Below are positions 43,468-53,894 of a stretch of DNA of 64,000 nucleotides, one piece after another; position 1 is the stretch's first letter; each line of letters opens with the position of its first letter. The stretch is from positions 1 to 64,000 of the forward strand of contig SAAO01000019.1 in NCBI GenBank assembly GCA_009929375.1, in the 5' to 3' direction. Both the position numbers and the translations under genes were made by a program. The notes beneath the pieces were generated by a model. That model saw only the letters and a list, made by a program, of their open reading frames with translations, made no database searches and was not told the DNA's origin. The stretch is from Bacteroidia bacterium (GTDB lineage: Bacteria; Bacteroidota; Bacteroidia; Bacteroidales; Paludibacteraceae).

Positions 43468-46347
43468 TTACTCTATCAATTTCATTACTTCATTGATATC
43501 GAGTTGTTTCAGAAGTTCGTTGTCCGAACCAAGCATACTTTCGGAAAGTTGTAATTTTTCTTCCTGAAGACGAAGAATTTTTTCTTCGATGCTGTTACGA
43601 CTGATAAACTTATACACAAAAACCTTGTTTTGTTGTCCGATACGGTGAGCACGGTCGTAAGCCTGCGCTTCTGCAGCGGGGTTCCACCACGGGTCGAGCA
43701 AAAATACGTAGGAAGCCTTTGTAAGGTTCAAGCCTGTTCCTCCGGCCTTGAGCGACAGCAGGAAAACCTGTGTTTCGTTGTCATTCTGAAATTTTTCAAC
43801 CTGTTCTTTACGGTCTTTTGTAGCACCATCAAGATAAGCGTACTTAATGTTTTGTGTATCCAGAAATGTGCGATAAAGTTTAAGATGTTCCACAAATGAA
43901 CTAAATATCAGAACCTTGTCGCCCTGTTCGATAACTTCGGTCATCATTTCGCATACAGTTTCGAACTTTCCCGAGTCGTCGTTATAGCTGCTTTCGACCA
44001 ACGAAGGATGGTTGGCAATCTGACGAAGACGAAGCAAGCCCTCGAGCAAAATCATGGTGTTTACCCTGTCTTTCTCATCTTTGCTTCCCAGAAATTTCTC
44101 ACGATAATTGTTTCGAAAATCGCGGTAAATCTTGTGCTGTGCATCAGTCATGTCGCACCATTGCACCGTAATTTGTTTTTCGGGCAAGTCTGTCAATACA
44201 TCCTTCTTGTTGCGTCGCAACATAAATGGTTTCAGCAGACGGCGATAAAGCTCCTGTTTTCCTTCGGTTTTGCAGGCACGCAAAAAATGTGACGAACTGC
44301 CGAGCATATTGCGGTTGAAGAAATGCACCTGCGACCACAGGTCGGTAAGCGAATTTTCAATGGGCGTTCCGGTAAGTGTCAGGAACCGACGTCCGCTAAG
44401 TCCCAGGCAAACCTGAGCAGTGTCCGACTGTGGATTCTTTATGGCCTGTGCCTCATCGAGAATGATGTAATTGAATGGAAATGACGAAAGAAGTTGCTTG
44501 TCGCGCCGTAAAACTCCGTAACTTGTCAGCACAATGTCGGCATTGTGAAAAGCTTTACTGTCCCTGCTTCGCTGATTGCCCGAATGAACATAGATTTTAA
44601 GCTCAGGAGTGAATTTGCGTGCTTCTTCTTCCCAGTTATAAATAAGACTTGTAGGCACCACAAGCAGGTTTACACCCATTTTTTGCTGCCTTTGCCACAA
44701 CAACATGCACAAAGTCTGAATGGTTTTTCCAAGCCCCATATCGTCGGCCAGACAGCCGCCAAGACTCAGTTCGTCGAGCATACGAAGCCAGTTGTACCCT
44801 TCGCGCTGATAATGACGCAGCTCACCTTTGAAATTTTCCGGTAAATCGTAATTGTGATAAAGTTCCGAGCTCAGCAAACGGCGCATATTTTCCTTTATCG
44901 AAAAGTTTATGTTCAGCTTTTGCTTCAGATCTTCGGCCACCACGCAGTGATATTTGGCAATCACCGCCTTTCCATCTTCTATACGTGCAAATTCTGCCAG
45001 AGCTTTGTATTCCTCGAACCATGCCTGCGGTATCTGTACATATTCGCCATTGGGCAAAATCATTTCGTGTTTGTTCTGGCGGATATAATTCAAGACACGC
45101 ACGAAAGGAATTTCGTATTGTCCGAACTTCACTTTTCCTTTTATATCGAACCAGTCGCGGCCTTCTTCCACTTCGATAAACATGCTGCGTTCGCCCACAA
45201 AAATTTTATGAGGTTCGCCGCGGCGGTTCTCAAATTTTATATCCACACCTGTCAACTCGAGTTGCTTGTAATGGTCGTTGAGCCATTCCACACCCTCGCT
45301 GTAACTGAATTTTCGCACTTTTCCATCCAGATCGAGGCCAGTCTCTTTCAAAGCATCGATGTAGAGTTGCTCCAGCGCCTTGTCGCGTTCCACTCTCAGA
45401 ATACTGAAACTATCCTCCAGAATTTCCACAGAAGTGGTTTTTCCGGGTTGACCAGCCCAAAACCTAAAACCCTGATATTCGAAAATAAGTTCCAGTACCA
45501 GGCTTTTCTGACTGCTGTCCGCTGTTTCGTCGTCGAAAAGTGTCACCTGACGAATGGGTTCCAGTTCTTTTACCCTGAGAATGGCGTTTTGCAAAAACGA
45601 AACGGTTTGTATTTCGAATCCCTGAGCCACCACGCGGTTTGTCGCGGCCAAAGGCACAATGACTTTTTGAATATATTCCTCGGCATTAAGTTGCGATACA
45701 GACACTTTTTCCTTACTGAAAAATGCTGTAAACTTGGAACCATCCACCTCATCGTCGAATTCGTAGATTTTGTTTTTCAGGAGAATACGCGCTGTTTTTC
45801 GCGAAACAAGCATACCGTTGAGTAACGAAAGCGGTTTTTGTTTACACCGAATGTCAGGGTAAAAGTAAATCCAGCCTCCTGTATTTTCGAAGCAATACAG
45901 AAGTTCCGGCATCTCGTTCTCAATAAAAAGGGGAATCCAGGTGAACGGGAAACGTCCCTGAGGCATGAAAAGCGGTTTTTCCGAAAGATTTGAGAAAAAA
46001 CCGTTTTGGTTGGTTTCGATATAATCGAGCAAATAGTCGCGCAGAAAAATGTCGTCCTGCTTAATCTTCCTGTTTTCGAAGAATTTCTTCGATACATCAT
46101 TCCAGTCTTTTGCTTTTCGGTCGTTTATTTTGCCGGCAATGGTCTCCTTGTCGAGACGCAGGCAATAGTCGAGAAGCTTTCGGTCGGTATCGTCGAGCAA
46201 GTGCGTAAAATTGGACTGATTACTTTTTGTCACCTTTGTAAAGTTCACCGAAAATTCGCCCTTTTCGTCGGTATCAACAACCACACATTCGGGTAAACAA
46301 CCGATGTTCGGATAACTCACAAGTGTATATACAACTGCCTGATTCAT
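43468..46347 (-). CDS. SNF2-family ATPase (HepA/RapA-like)
   Basis: The start [17 protein letters not shown] at 46347 avoids overlap with the upstream gene (track start 46371); 959 residues result. The N-terminal half (about 1-480) is an uncharacterised beta-rich region common in bacterial SNF2 proteins. The ATPase core has Walker [13 protein letters not shown] (about 535), DEAQ box [25 protein letters not shown] and helicase C motifs [12 protein letters not shown] and DRAHRIGQ. Bacterial relatives remodel RNA polymerase or nucleoprotein complexes; the substrate here is unknown. It lies 7 bp after the radical SAM gene in the kds run. Confidence 0.92.
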   Translation of the reverse strand: MNQAVVYTLVSYPNIGCLPECVVVDTDEKGEFSVNFTKVTKSNQSNFTHLLDDTDRKLLDYCLRLDKETIAGKINDRKAKDWNDVSKKFFENRKIKQDDIFLRDYLLDYIETNQNGFFSNLSEKPLFMPQGRFPFTWIPLFIENEMPELLYCFENTGGWIYFYPDIRCKQKPLSLLNGMLVSRKTARILLKNKIYEFDDEVDGSKFTAFFSKEKVSVSQLNAEEYIQKVIVPLAATNRVVAQGFEIQTVSFLQNAILRVKELEPIRQVTLFDDETADSSQKSLVLELIFEYQGFRFWAGQPGKTTSVEILEDSFSILRVERDKALEQLYIDALKETGLDLDGKVRKFSYSEGVEWLNDHYKQLELTGVDIKFENRRGEPHKIFVGERSMFIEVEEGRDWFDIKGKVKFGQYEIPFVRVLNYIRQNKHEMILPNGEYVQIPQAWFEEYKALAEFARIEDGKAVIAKYHCVVAEDLKQKLNINFSIKENMRRLLSSELYHNYDLPENFKGELRHYQREGYNWLRMLDELSLGGCLADDMGLGKTIQTLCMLLWQRQQKMGVNLLVVPTSLIYNWEEEARKFTPELKIYVHSGNQRSRDSKAFHNADIVLTSYGVLRRDKQLLSSFPFNYIILDEAQAIKNPQSDTAQVCLGLSGRRFLTLTGTPIENSLTDLWSQVHFFNRNMLGSSSHFLRACKTEGKQELYRRLLKPFMLRRNKKDVLTDLPEKQITVQWCDMTDAQHKIYRDFRNNYREKFLGSKDEKDRVNTMILLEGLLRLRQIANHPSLVESSYNDDSGKFETVCEMMTEVIEQGDKVLIFSSFVEHLKLYRTFLDTQNIKYAYLDGATKDRKEQVEKFQNDNETQVFLLSLKAGGTGLNLTKASYVFLLDPWWNPAAEAQAYDRAHRIGQQNKVFVYKFISRNSIEEKILRLQEEKLQLSESMLGSDNELLKQLDINEVMKLIE

Positions 46348-46354
46348 TGTTTTT

Positions 46355-47197
46355 TCAAATGAAAAATCCACAACTTTTGCAGAATTCCTCTGTAATTTTG
46401 TGATTGATAAATCCGTTTCTGATTTTCTGAGCGCGTGTTGAGCCTAGTATTTCTGCCAAATCCTGTTCAAATACATTTCCAAGATTCATATTTCCATCGG
46501 CATCAAGGCAACATGGAACCACGGTTCCTTCGGCCAGAATAGCTATCTGGTCGCGCAGGGCGTAGCAGGTACGTGTTTCGGGAGAGCGATTTTCGCCACC
46601 ATCAGGCCATTCGAAACGGGGCGCCGTTTGCAGAAAAATATGGTTGGCCAGCTTGATGCCCTTTTCTTTCGAACTTTCGTTCAGATTTGTATTGGCAGAC
46701 GGAAAGTGCTGTTTGATTTTATCAGTGCAATATTGATTGAATTCGTTGCTGTTTGTTTCACCGGCATTCCACAGGCGCAGGTTTACATAAGTATTATCTG
46801 CAGCGAGCTTTGCATATTCAAATATCTCATTCAGATACTCATTCAGTTCGTTTTGCGCTATGTTTTCTTCCGCATCGTGTAGCGAAATATTAATCTGACG
46901 CACATTATTCCGTAGTAAAATATCTTTTTTACGGGAAATAAGACTTCCGTTAGTAGTGATATTTACATTCAGTTCATTTTCTGCAGCAATTTTCAGTATT
47001 TCCTCAAAGCGCGGGTGCAAAAGAGGTTCACCCAGTACATGCAGATAAATGTATGATGTAAAGGGTTTTATCTTTTTACAAATTATACGAAAATCGTCAG
47101 GAGACATAAATGCTTTTGCACGCCCTGTTTGAAAACAAAAGCTGCAATTAAAATTGCAGCTATTTGTAATTTCGATATATATTTTTTTGAATTTCAA
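46355..47197 (-). CDS. Radical SAM protein with shortened SPASM-like C-terminus
   Basis: The 280-residue enzyme has the 4Fe-4S motif CNFNCSFC (about 14-21) and a SAM-radical barrel (HVLGEPLLHP, VNITTNGSL). The C-terminus has GTVVPCCLDADGNMNLGN and EEFCKSCGF, a SPASM-like auxiliary cluster region. SPASM enzymes modify peptides or proteins, but no precursor peptide gene is apparent beside it. It lies between kdsD (60 bp) and the SNF2 gene (7 bp), probably in one transcript. Function is not inferable beyond the class. Confidence 0.88.
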   Translation of the reverse strand: MKFKKIYIEITNSCNFNCSFCFQTGRAKAFMSPDDFRIICKKIKPFTSYIYLHVLGEPLLHPRFEEILKIAAENELNVNITTNGSLISRKKDILLRNNVRQINISLHDAEENIAQNELNEYLNEIFEYAKLAADNTYVNLRLWNAGETNSNEFNQYCTDKIKQHFPSANTNLNESSKEKGIKLANHIFLQTAPRFEWPDGGENRSPETRTCYALRDQIAILAEGTVVPCCLDADGNMNLGNVFEQDLAEILGSTRAQKIRNGFINHKITEEFCKSCGFFI

Positions 47198-47257
47198 TAT
47201 TCTTATTGTGAATAAGTAAACAAAGTGTACCAGAAGATAGGTTTAATAATCAGGAGT

Positions 47258-48208
47258 TTACCTGAAATCAATAATATGATGAATGGACAGAATGCCACAA
47301 ACATTTTCGCCATCCATTACAGCCAGCGTGGTTATATTACTGATATCCATCATTTCGAGTGCCTCGGTCAGCATTTCATTTTTATCAATCCGCTTGAATC
47401 CTTTTGTCATAATGTCGCAGGCTTTCAGACTTTTCAGATCATCGAAGTTCTGAATAGCGCGACGCAAATCCCCGTCGGTAATAATACCGGTAGCTTCTCC
47501 TTTTGAATTGTAAACGAGTGTCATACCGAGACGCTTTTTGCTCATTTCAGAAATGATATCTTTGAAAATACTATCTTCGTTTACCTTCGGAACTTCAGTG
47601 GTCATTTCGTCTTTCACACGGGTGAGCAACTGACGACCCAAAGCGCCACCGGGATGATAAAGTGCGTAGTTTTCGGCTTTGAAATTACGACGTTCCATCA
47701 GGCAAATGGTCAGAGCATCGCCCATAACCAGAGTGGCTGTGGTAGACGTTGTGGGAGCGAGGCCGAGCGGACAGGCTTCCTTTTCAACACCTACATTCAG
47801 AATTATTTCGGCCTCATGAGCCAGTGGCGATTGCGGATTTCCCGTCATGGCAATTATGCGGCAACCGATTTTTTTCAACGGCCCAACCACATTGATAATT
47901 TCCATTGAGCTGCCACTATTCGAAATAAGCAAGGCGATGTCGTTGGGCGAAATCATGCCCAGATCGCCGTGCATGGCTTCTGCAGCATTTACAAAAATGG
48001 AGGGCGTACCTGTGGAGGCTAAAGAAGATGCAATTTTATGCCCGATAATACCGGTTTTGCCCACGCCCATTATTACCAGCTTACCACGACATGCGTAAAT
48101 CATTTCGACCACCTGATTCATTTCGGGGCCTATCCTGTCAGAAACTTTCTGTAGCTCACCAATTTGTTGTGCGAAAATTTCCTTTGCTCTTTTTTCTGCT
48201 TGTGTCAT
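47258..48208 (-). CDS. kdsD: D-arabinose 5-phosphate isomerase
   Basis: The 316-residue enzyme of the KpsF/GutQ family converts ribulose 5-phosphate to arabinose 5-phosphate, the first committed step of Kdo synthesis for LPS. Seen: a SIS domain (VIMGVGKTGIIGHKIASSLASTGTP, then EAMHGDLGMI and ISNSGSSMEIINV) and two C-terminal CBS domains (TEVPKVNEDSIFKDII, IITDGDLRRAIQNF). Start is 7 bp after the kdsA-kdsC stop, so the pathway genes are co-translated. Confidence 0.96.
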   Translation of the reverse strand: MTQAEKRAKEIFAQQIGELQKVSDRIGPEMNQVVEMIYACRGKLVIMGVGKTGIIGHKIASSLASTGTPSIFVNAAEAMHGDLGMISPNDIALLISNSGSSMEIINVVGPLKKIGCRIIAMTGNPQSPLAHEAEIILNVGVEKEACPLGLAPTTSTTATLVMGDALTICLMERRNFKAENYALYHPGGALGRQLLTRVKDEMTTEVPKVNEDSIFKDIISEMSKKRLGMTLVYNSKGEATGIITDGDLRRAIQNFDDLKSLKACDIMTKGFKRIDKNEMLTEALEMMDISNITTLAVMDGENVCGILSIHHIIDFR

Positions 48209-48215
48209 GGCCGGA

Positions 48216-49595
48216 TTATTTTTCCATTCTACTGATAATCATTTCGATAAACTCTCGAACACAACCTTCGCCTCCTTTTTTGTTCATGCGAACAATGCCG
48301 GGAATTTGCTTCACTGCATCGAGCGCATTGGCAGGACAAGCTGCAAGACCTACATGCGAAAGGAGCTCCAGGCAATTAATATCGTCGCCAATGTAAGCCA
48401 CTTCTTTGAGTGTAATACCTTCCTTTTCACAGATTTCGAGTGCTGAAGCCAGTTTCCCGCCTTCGCGTTTTCCCTGGTACAGATAATCGAGTTTCAGTTT
48501 ATTGAAACGTCGTTCCACCATCATGGTGTTTTCGGAGGTGATGATACCGGTTTTGATACCTTTCTGACGAATAAGTTGCAAGCCCATTCCATCATGCGTA
48601 TTGAATTTTTTCAGTTCATCACCATTTTCGGAATAATACATTCCAGCATCGGTCAGCACACCATCTACATCGGTCAGGAAAAGTTTAATATTGAGTTTTG
48701 AGTTTTGAGTTTTGAGTTCTGAGCCTCCTTGTCTCCTTGTCTCCTTATCTCCTGGTGTCTCCTTGTTTCCTTTAATCAGATCATCAATAGCGACGGCTTC
48801 TTCAAGTATTTTACGAATGTTGGATAAATGAATCTGATTAGGGCCATCGCTGAATGCATGGTCGGGGTCGGGATGTACTTCGGCAAAAACTGCATCTACG
48901 CCCACAGCAAGTGCAGCGCGCATCAGGTAGGGAACCATTTCGCGGTTGCCACCGGTTGAAGTTCCCTGTCCGCCCGGTTTCTGAACTGCATGTGTGGCAT
49001 CGAAAACTACCGGAAAACCATAATTGCGCATTTCCACAAGTCCGGTCATATCCACCACTAAGTTGTTGTATCCAAAACTCGAACCACGCTCGCAAAGCAG
49101 GATTTGTTCAGAGCCGGAATCACGCAGTTTTTCAACCACATTTTTCATATCCCAGGGTGCCATGAACTGCCCTTTTTTTACGTTTACAATTTTCCCGGTT
49201 TTGGCTGCAGCTACCAGTAAATCGGTTTGACGCGAAAGAAAAGCCGGAATCTGAAGCATATCCACAACCTTAGCCACAGGTTCGCATTGCCATGATTCGT
49301 GTACGTCGGTAATTACAGGCAGGTCGAGTTCGGTTTTTACACGTTGCAGAATTTCGAGTCCGCGTTCCATGCCTACGCCGCGGGGTGCTTTTACCGAGGT
49401 GCGGTTGGCTTTATCGAACGATGATTTAAAAATAAGATGAATACCCAGGTCCTGGCAGATTTCTTTGAGAGTAGCAGCCACCTGCATGGTCATTTCTTCG
49501 GTTTCGATGGCGCAGGGTCCGGCAATAAGCACAAAACGGTTGTTACCTCCTATTTCGAAGCGGTTAGCTACATTTATTTTTCTGGTTGCTATCAT
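48216..49595 (-). CDS. kdsA-kdsC: Fused Kdo-8-phosphate synthase and phosphatase (KdsA-KdsC)
   Basis: Residues 1 to about 275 are KdsA (FVLIAGPCAIET, FKSSFDKANRTS, VKKGQFMAPWDM, PGGQGTSTGGNREMVP), which condenses arabinose 5-phosphate with PEP. About residues 303-459 are KdsC, an HAD phosphatase (KLFLTDVDGVLTDAG, TSENTMMVERR, GDDINCLELL). About 27 linker residues (NKETPGDKETRRQGGSELKT and so on) are encoded by simple-repeat DNA of the intergenic type. So two normally separate consecutive pathway enzymes appear joined in frame. With kdsD 7 bp downstream, three Kdo steps lie together; kdsB is not in the window. Confidence 0.93.
   Translation of the reverse strand: MIATRKINVANRFEIGGNNRFVLIAGPCAIETEEMTMQVAATLKEICQDLGIHLIFKSSFDKANRTSVKAPRGVGMERGLEILQRVKTELDLPVITDVHESWQCEPVAKVVDMLQIPAFLSRQTDLLVAAAKTGKIVNVKKGQFMAPWDMKNVVEKLRDSGSEQILLCERGSSFGYNNLVVDMTGLVEMRNYGFPVVFDATHAVQKPGGQGTSTGGNREMVPYLMRAALAVGVDAVFAEVHPDPDHAFSDGPNQIHLSNIRKILEEAVAIDDLIKGNKETPGDKETRRQGGSELKTQNSKLNIKLFLTDVDGVLTDAGMYYSENGDELKKFNTHDGMGLQLIRQKGIKTGIITSENTMMVERRFNKLKLDYLYQGKREGGKLASALEICEKEGITLKEVAYIGDDINCLELLSHVGLAACPANALDAVKQIPGIVRMNKKGGEGCVREFIEMIISRMEK
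48691..48770. repeat. Simple-repeat DNA forming the KdsA-KdsC linker
   Basis: Two low-complexity blocks: TTGAGTTT units (48691-48724, period 8) and TCCTTGTC units (48726-48770, period 8-9). Both resemble the intergenic microsatellite at 7931-7978. They are translated as the linker between the two enzymes. Confidence 0.88.
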
Positions 49596-49635
49596 AGCAT
49601 CTGTGTGTGAGCAATTTTTAATTTTGGAAATACTG

Positions 49636-49664
49636 AAAAGGACAAGTAAAGACTTGCCCTTTTT
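49636..49664 (-). terminator. Probable terminator of the GH16-like gene
   Basis: AAAAGG-A-CAAGT pairs with ACTTG-C-CCTTTT around 4 nt (one mismatch), T-rich on the minus strand; it lies between the gene stop and the kdsA start. Confidence 0.65.
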
Positions 49665-49706
49665 ACAGATTTATATTTATTGGCAGGTGAAAAGAACCTG
49701 ATTTTA

Positions 49707-51023
49707 TCAGCTCTGAGTTACCTTTACCCAGTCTACTTCGAGTATTCCGGTGTCTCCTTTCATTTTTTCAGAAATAAACGAACTGAATGCCAGATACATT
49801 TCTTCTTTTGGAAGATTGCCTGCTGTGCGGTAAACTTCGTAATTGTTGATACTCCAGATAAGTTCTTTTTCAGTCCATTCAAGCGTATAAATATAGAAAT
49901 TTGCAGGGTTCAGACCCGAAATTTCCACGCCATCCCAAACCTGCTGAGCCGCATTTCCCATTTTTACTTTTTTACCATCCCAATGGAAAATGTTGATATG
50001 CGGGAGTTTTTTGTCAGTTCCGAGCCAGAAAGCATGGTGCAGATTTCCTGTGCAACGTATTTTGGCTGAGAATTTTCCCTTTTTCTGTCGGAAACTATCG
50101 GCAGACTGTAACACGTCAGATGTATATTCAAATTCTTTTTCGATAAAACCTTTGGTGGGATGCCATGCAGGTGCTTTTACATTTTCACGCTCGGTACTAA
50201 TGCGGAGTTTTCCGTCAACCACCGATACATTTTTACCTTTATTATTGGCCTGCTTTTCGTTTGCAAACGAGTGATTGGCAAGCAATGCAGGGCTCTTATA
50301 GGCAAAACCATAATTCCAGCGCGATTTGTCGAGCGTATTCCAGTCAAACTGTTCGAAGAAAGTGATTTGCTGTTTTCTCAGAACTTCGAAACTGGCAGCA
50401 TTTTGTTTGTTGTAAAATGCGATATCAGGATTTTTGTCCAGTTCGTAGAAACGTTGTTCTTTTACATATTCCGCTGTGGTGTGCCAGCGTTGCGGATTGG
50501 CCCAGAATTCATTTTTAGCCACAAATTCAGGATGCGAAACAATGGCTTTAAGCTGCTCATATTCCTTGATAATATACGAATCGTGGAAACGGCTGTAAAT
50601 TTTGAAAGCTTTCGATCTTTCAAATGCTTTCATACGCTGAAGCTTTTCAGAGGCAGCCACTTTCTTTTTATCACCCAGATCTTCGTATTCGGCCGACTTC
50701 TTAAATTCAAGAAATTGAACGAGTTCCTGCGATCCAAGCAATTCGTAATAGGTTTTTATATCGTGACTGGCCAAAAGTTTTTTATACTTGGCGCTGTCGC
50801 GATACTCTTCTGTATCACGGTATTTACGGTTCTGAAGAGTTTTTTTGTTCTCCACAAAATCGGGAGCTTTCACTTCATGAAACAGGGTTTTGTATTCGGC
50901 CAGTTCGAGCGACTTTTCAACTTCGAGATAACGTTCGAACGATTTTTGTAAATCCGCCTCCTGTTGCTCAATTCTGGCAGTTGGAGCGATTTTTCCGAAC
51001 AGGATTTTCCAAAATAAATTCAT
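49707..51023 (-). CDS. GH16-like (ConA-fold) protein lacking catalytic acids, with N-terminal helical repeats
   Basis: The 438-residue protein has no clear signal peptide. Residues about 15-225 are charged and helical, with repeated units around EYxxLxxxxxxxxFxxxK (LAEYKTLFHEVKAPDFVENK; VQFLEFKKSAEYEDLGDKK; EYEQLKAIVSHPEFVAKNEF). The C-terminal half (about 235-438) follows the GH16 concanavalin-like fold: QFDWNTLDKSRWNYGF, KGFIEKEFEY, KFSAKIRCTGNLHHAFWLG. At the catalytic strand the ExDxxE motif reads HINIFH, so all three acids are lost. It is probably a glycan-binding or structural protein. The gene is 29 bp from the LOG-family gene and may be co-transcribed. Confidence 0.75.
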   Translation of the reverse strand: MNLFWKILFGKIAPTARIEQQEADLQKSFERYLEVEKSLELAEYKTLFHEVKAPDFVENKKTLQNRKYRDTEEYRDSAKYKKLLASHDIKTYYELLGSQELVQFLEFKKSAEYEDLGDKKKVAASEKLQRMKAFERSKAFKIYSRFHDSYIIKEYEQLKAIVSHPEFVAKNEFWANPQRWHTTAEYVKEQRFYELDKNPDIAFYNKQNAASFEVLRKQQITFFEQFDWNTLDKSRWNYGFAYKSPALLANHSFANEKQANNKGKNVSVVDGKLRISTERENVKAPAWHPTKGFIEKEFEYTSDVLQSADSFRQKKGKFSAKIRCTGNLHHAFWLGTDKKLPHINIFHWDGKKVKMGNAAQQVWDGVEISGLNPANFYIYTLEWTEKELIWSINNYEVYRTAGNLPKEEMYLAFSSFISEKMKGDTGILEVDWVKVTQS

Positions 51024-51052
51024 GATACTCAGAGTGTATGATTAATATATTG

Positions 51053-51598
51053 TTAGTTTTCATCCGAAATCCGAACGAGTTGCTGAAAGCATTCTTCGGG
51101 AGTGTTCACAAAAACAGGTCTGAAATTTTCTACCGGAATAAACTTTTCCTCTTTCATTTGTGCTATCAGCGCAATGAGATGGTCGTAAAATCCATTCTCG
51201 TTCAGTATAATTACCGGTTTTCTGTGTTCTCCGACTATGGCCGATGCTGTTACATCGAAAAGTTCGTCGAGTGTGCCATAACTACCCGGTAAAACAACAA
51301 AAGCATCGGCAATGTTTTTCATCGAGGCTTTGCGTTCGCTCATGTCCTGTACCGTGACAAGCTCGGTACAAAGCGGACTCTGACGGTTCATCTGAATAAT
51401 GGCAGGTGGGATGACACCTACAATTTTTCCATTCGACGAAGCAGCACCTTCCGATACAGCCGACATTGAACCACCCGTAGCGCCACCGAAAACAAGCACA
51501 TGACCGTTTTCTGCGATCCATTTGCCCAGACTGAAAGCCGTAGCGAGATAATTTTCAGCAATGTGATTGCTCGATGAGCAGTAAACGGCTATGTTCAT
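51053..51598 (-). CDS. LOG family (TIGR00730-type) Rossmann protein
   Basis: The 181-residue protein starts best at MNIAVYCSSSNHIAENY (51598). LOG-family members hydrolyse cytokinin-type or AMP-type nucleotides to the base and phosphoribose, and are often mislabelled lysine decarboxylase. Seen: CSSS, HVLVFGGATGGSMSAV, GVIPPAI, ERKASM and VVLPGSYGTLDEL. The usual PGGxGTxxE loop reads PGSYGTLDE, keeping the catalytic Glu but changing one Gly to Ser. It lies between gyrB and the GH16-like gene on the minus strand. Confidence 0.85.
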   Translation of the reverse strand: MNIAVYCSSSNHIAENYLATAFSLGKWIAENGHVLVFGGATGGSMSAVSEGAASSNGKIVGVIPPAIIQMNRQSPLCTELVTVQDMSERKASMKNIADAFVVLPGSYGTLDELFDVTASAIVGEHRKPVIILNENGFYDHLIALIAQMKEEKFIPVENFRPVFVNTPEECFQQLVRISDEN

Positions 51599-51600
51599 TG

Positions 51601-51712
51601 TCAAAAATTTGAAAATTCGAAAATTTGGAATTTGAAAATTTAAATATTCATTTCAGGTCAAAACCAACCGGGAATATTCAAATTTTCAAACTATCAAATT
51701 TTCAAATTAATA
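51601..51712. repeat. AT-rich TTTGAAAATT repeats between gyrB and the LOG gene
   Basis: Irregular TTGAAAATT and CAAATTTTCAAA units, in part inverted to each other, occupy the gap. Similar units occur at about 17,860-17,900. They may form a hairpin that acts as a gyrB terminator. Confidence 0.7.
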
Positions 51713-51713
51713 T

Positions 51714-53693
<1,980 letters not shown>

Positions 53694-53830
53694 TCAGTTG
53701 TTTGAATGAAAATAAAACTGTCTTTCAGAGGAAAGGAATTCTTTTCTGAAAAAACATACAAATATAAGCAAAAAAAATGAGAAAAGGGGAAATTATAAGC
53801 TAAAAACTTCTGCCTGTGTCGGGTTAAAAT

Positions 53831-53877
53831 AAATAGCCGGAGACAGAACTTTAACTGAGCTCTGTCTCCGGCTATTT
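53831..53877 (-). terminator. Strong terminator of the GH51 gene
   Basis: A perfect 17-bp stem (AAATAGCCGGAGACAGA and its complement) around a 13-nt loop, with T-rich ends on the minus strand, 18 bp after the GH51 stop. Confidence 0.92.
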
Positions 53878-53894
53878 TACGGATTGAATGTGAA

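Noticed and set aside
44854-45825. 323-codon ORF antisense to the SNF2 gene
   Set aside because: Composition is typical of antisense translation (Phe/His-rich), and the opposite strand encodes the continuous SNF2 protein.
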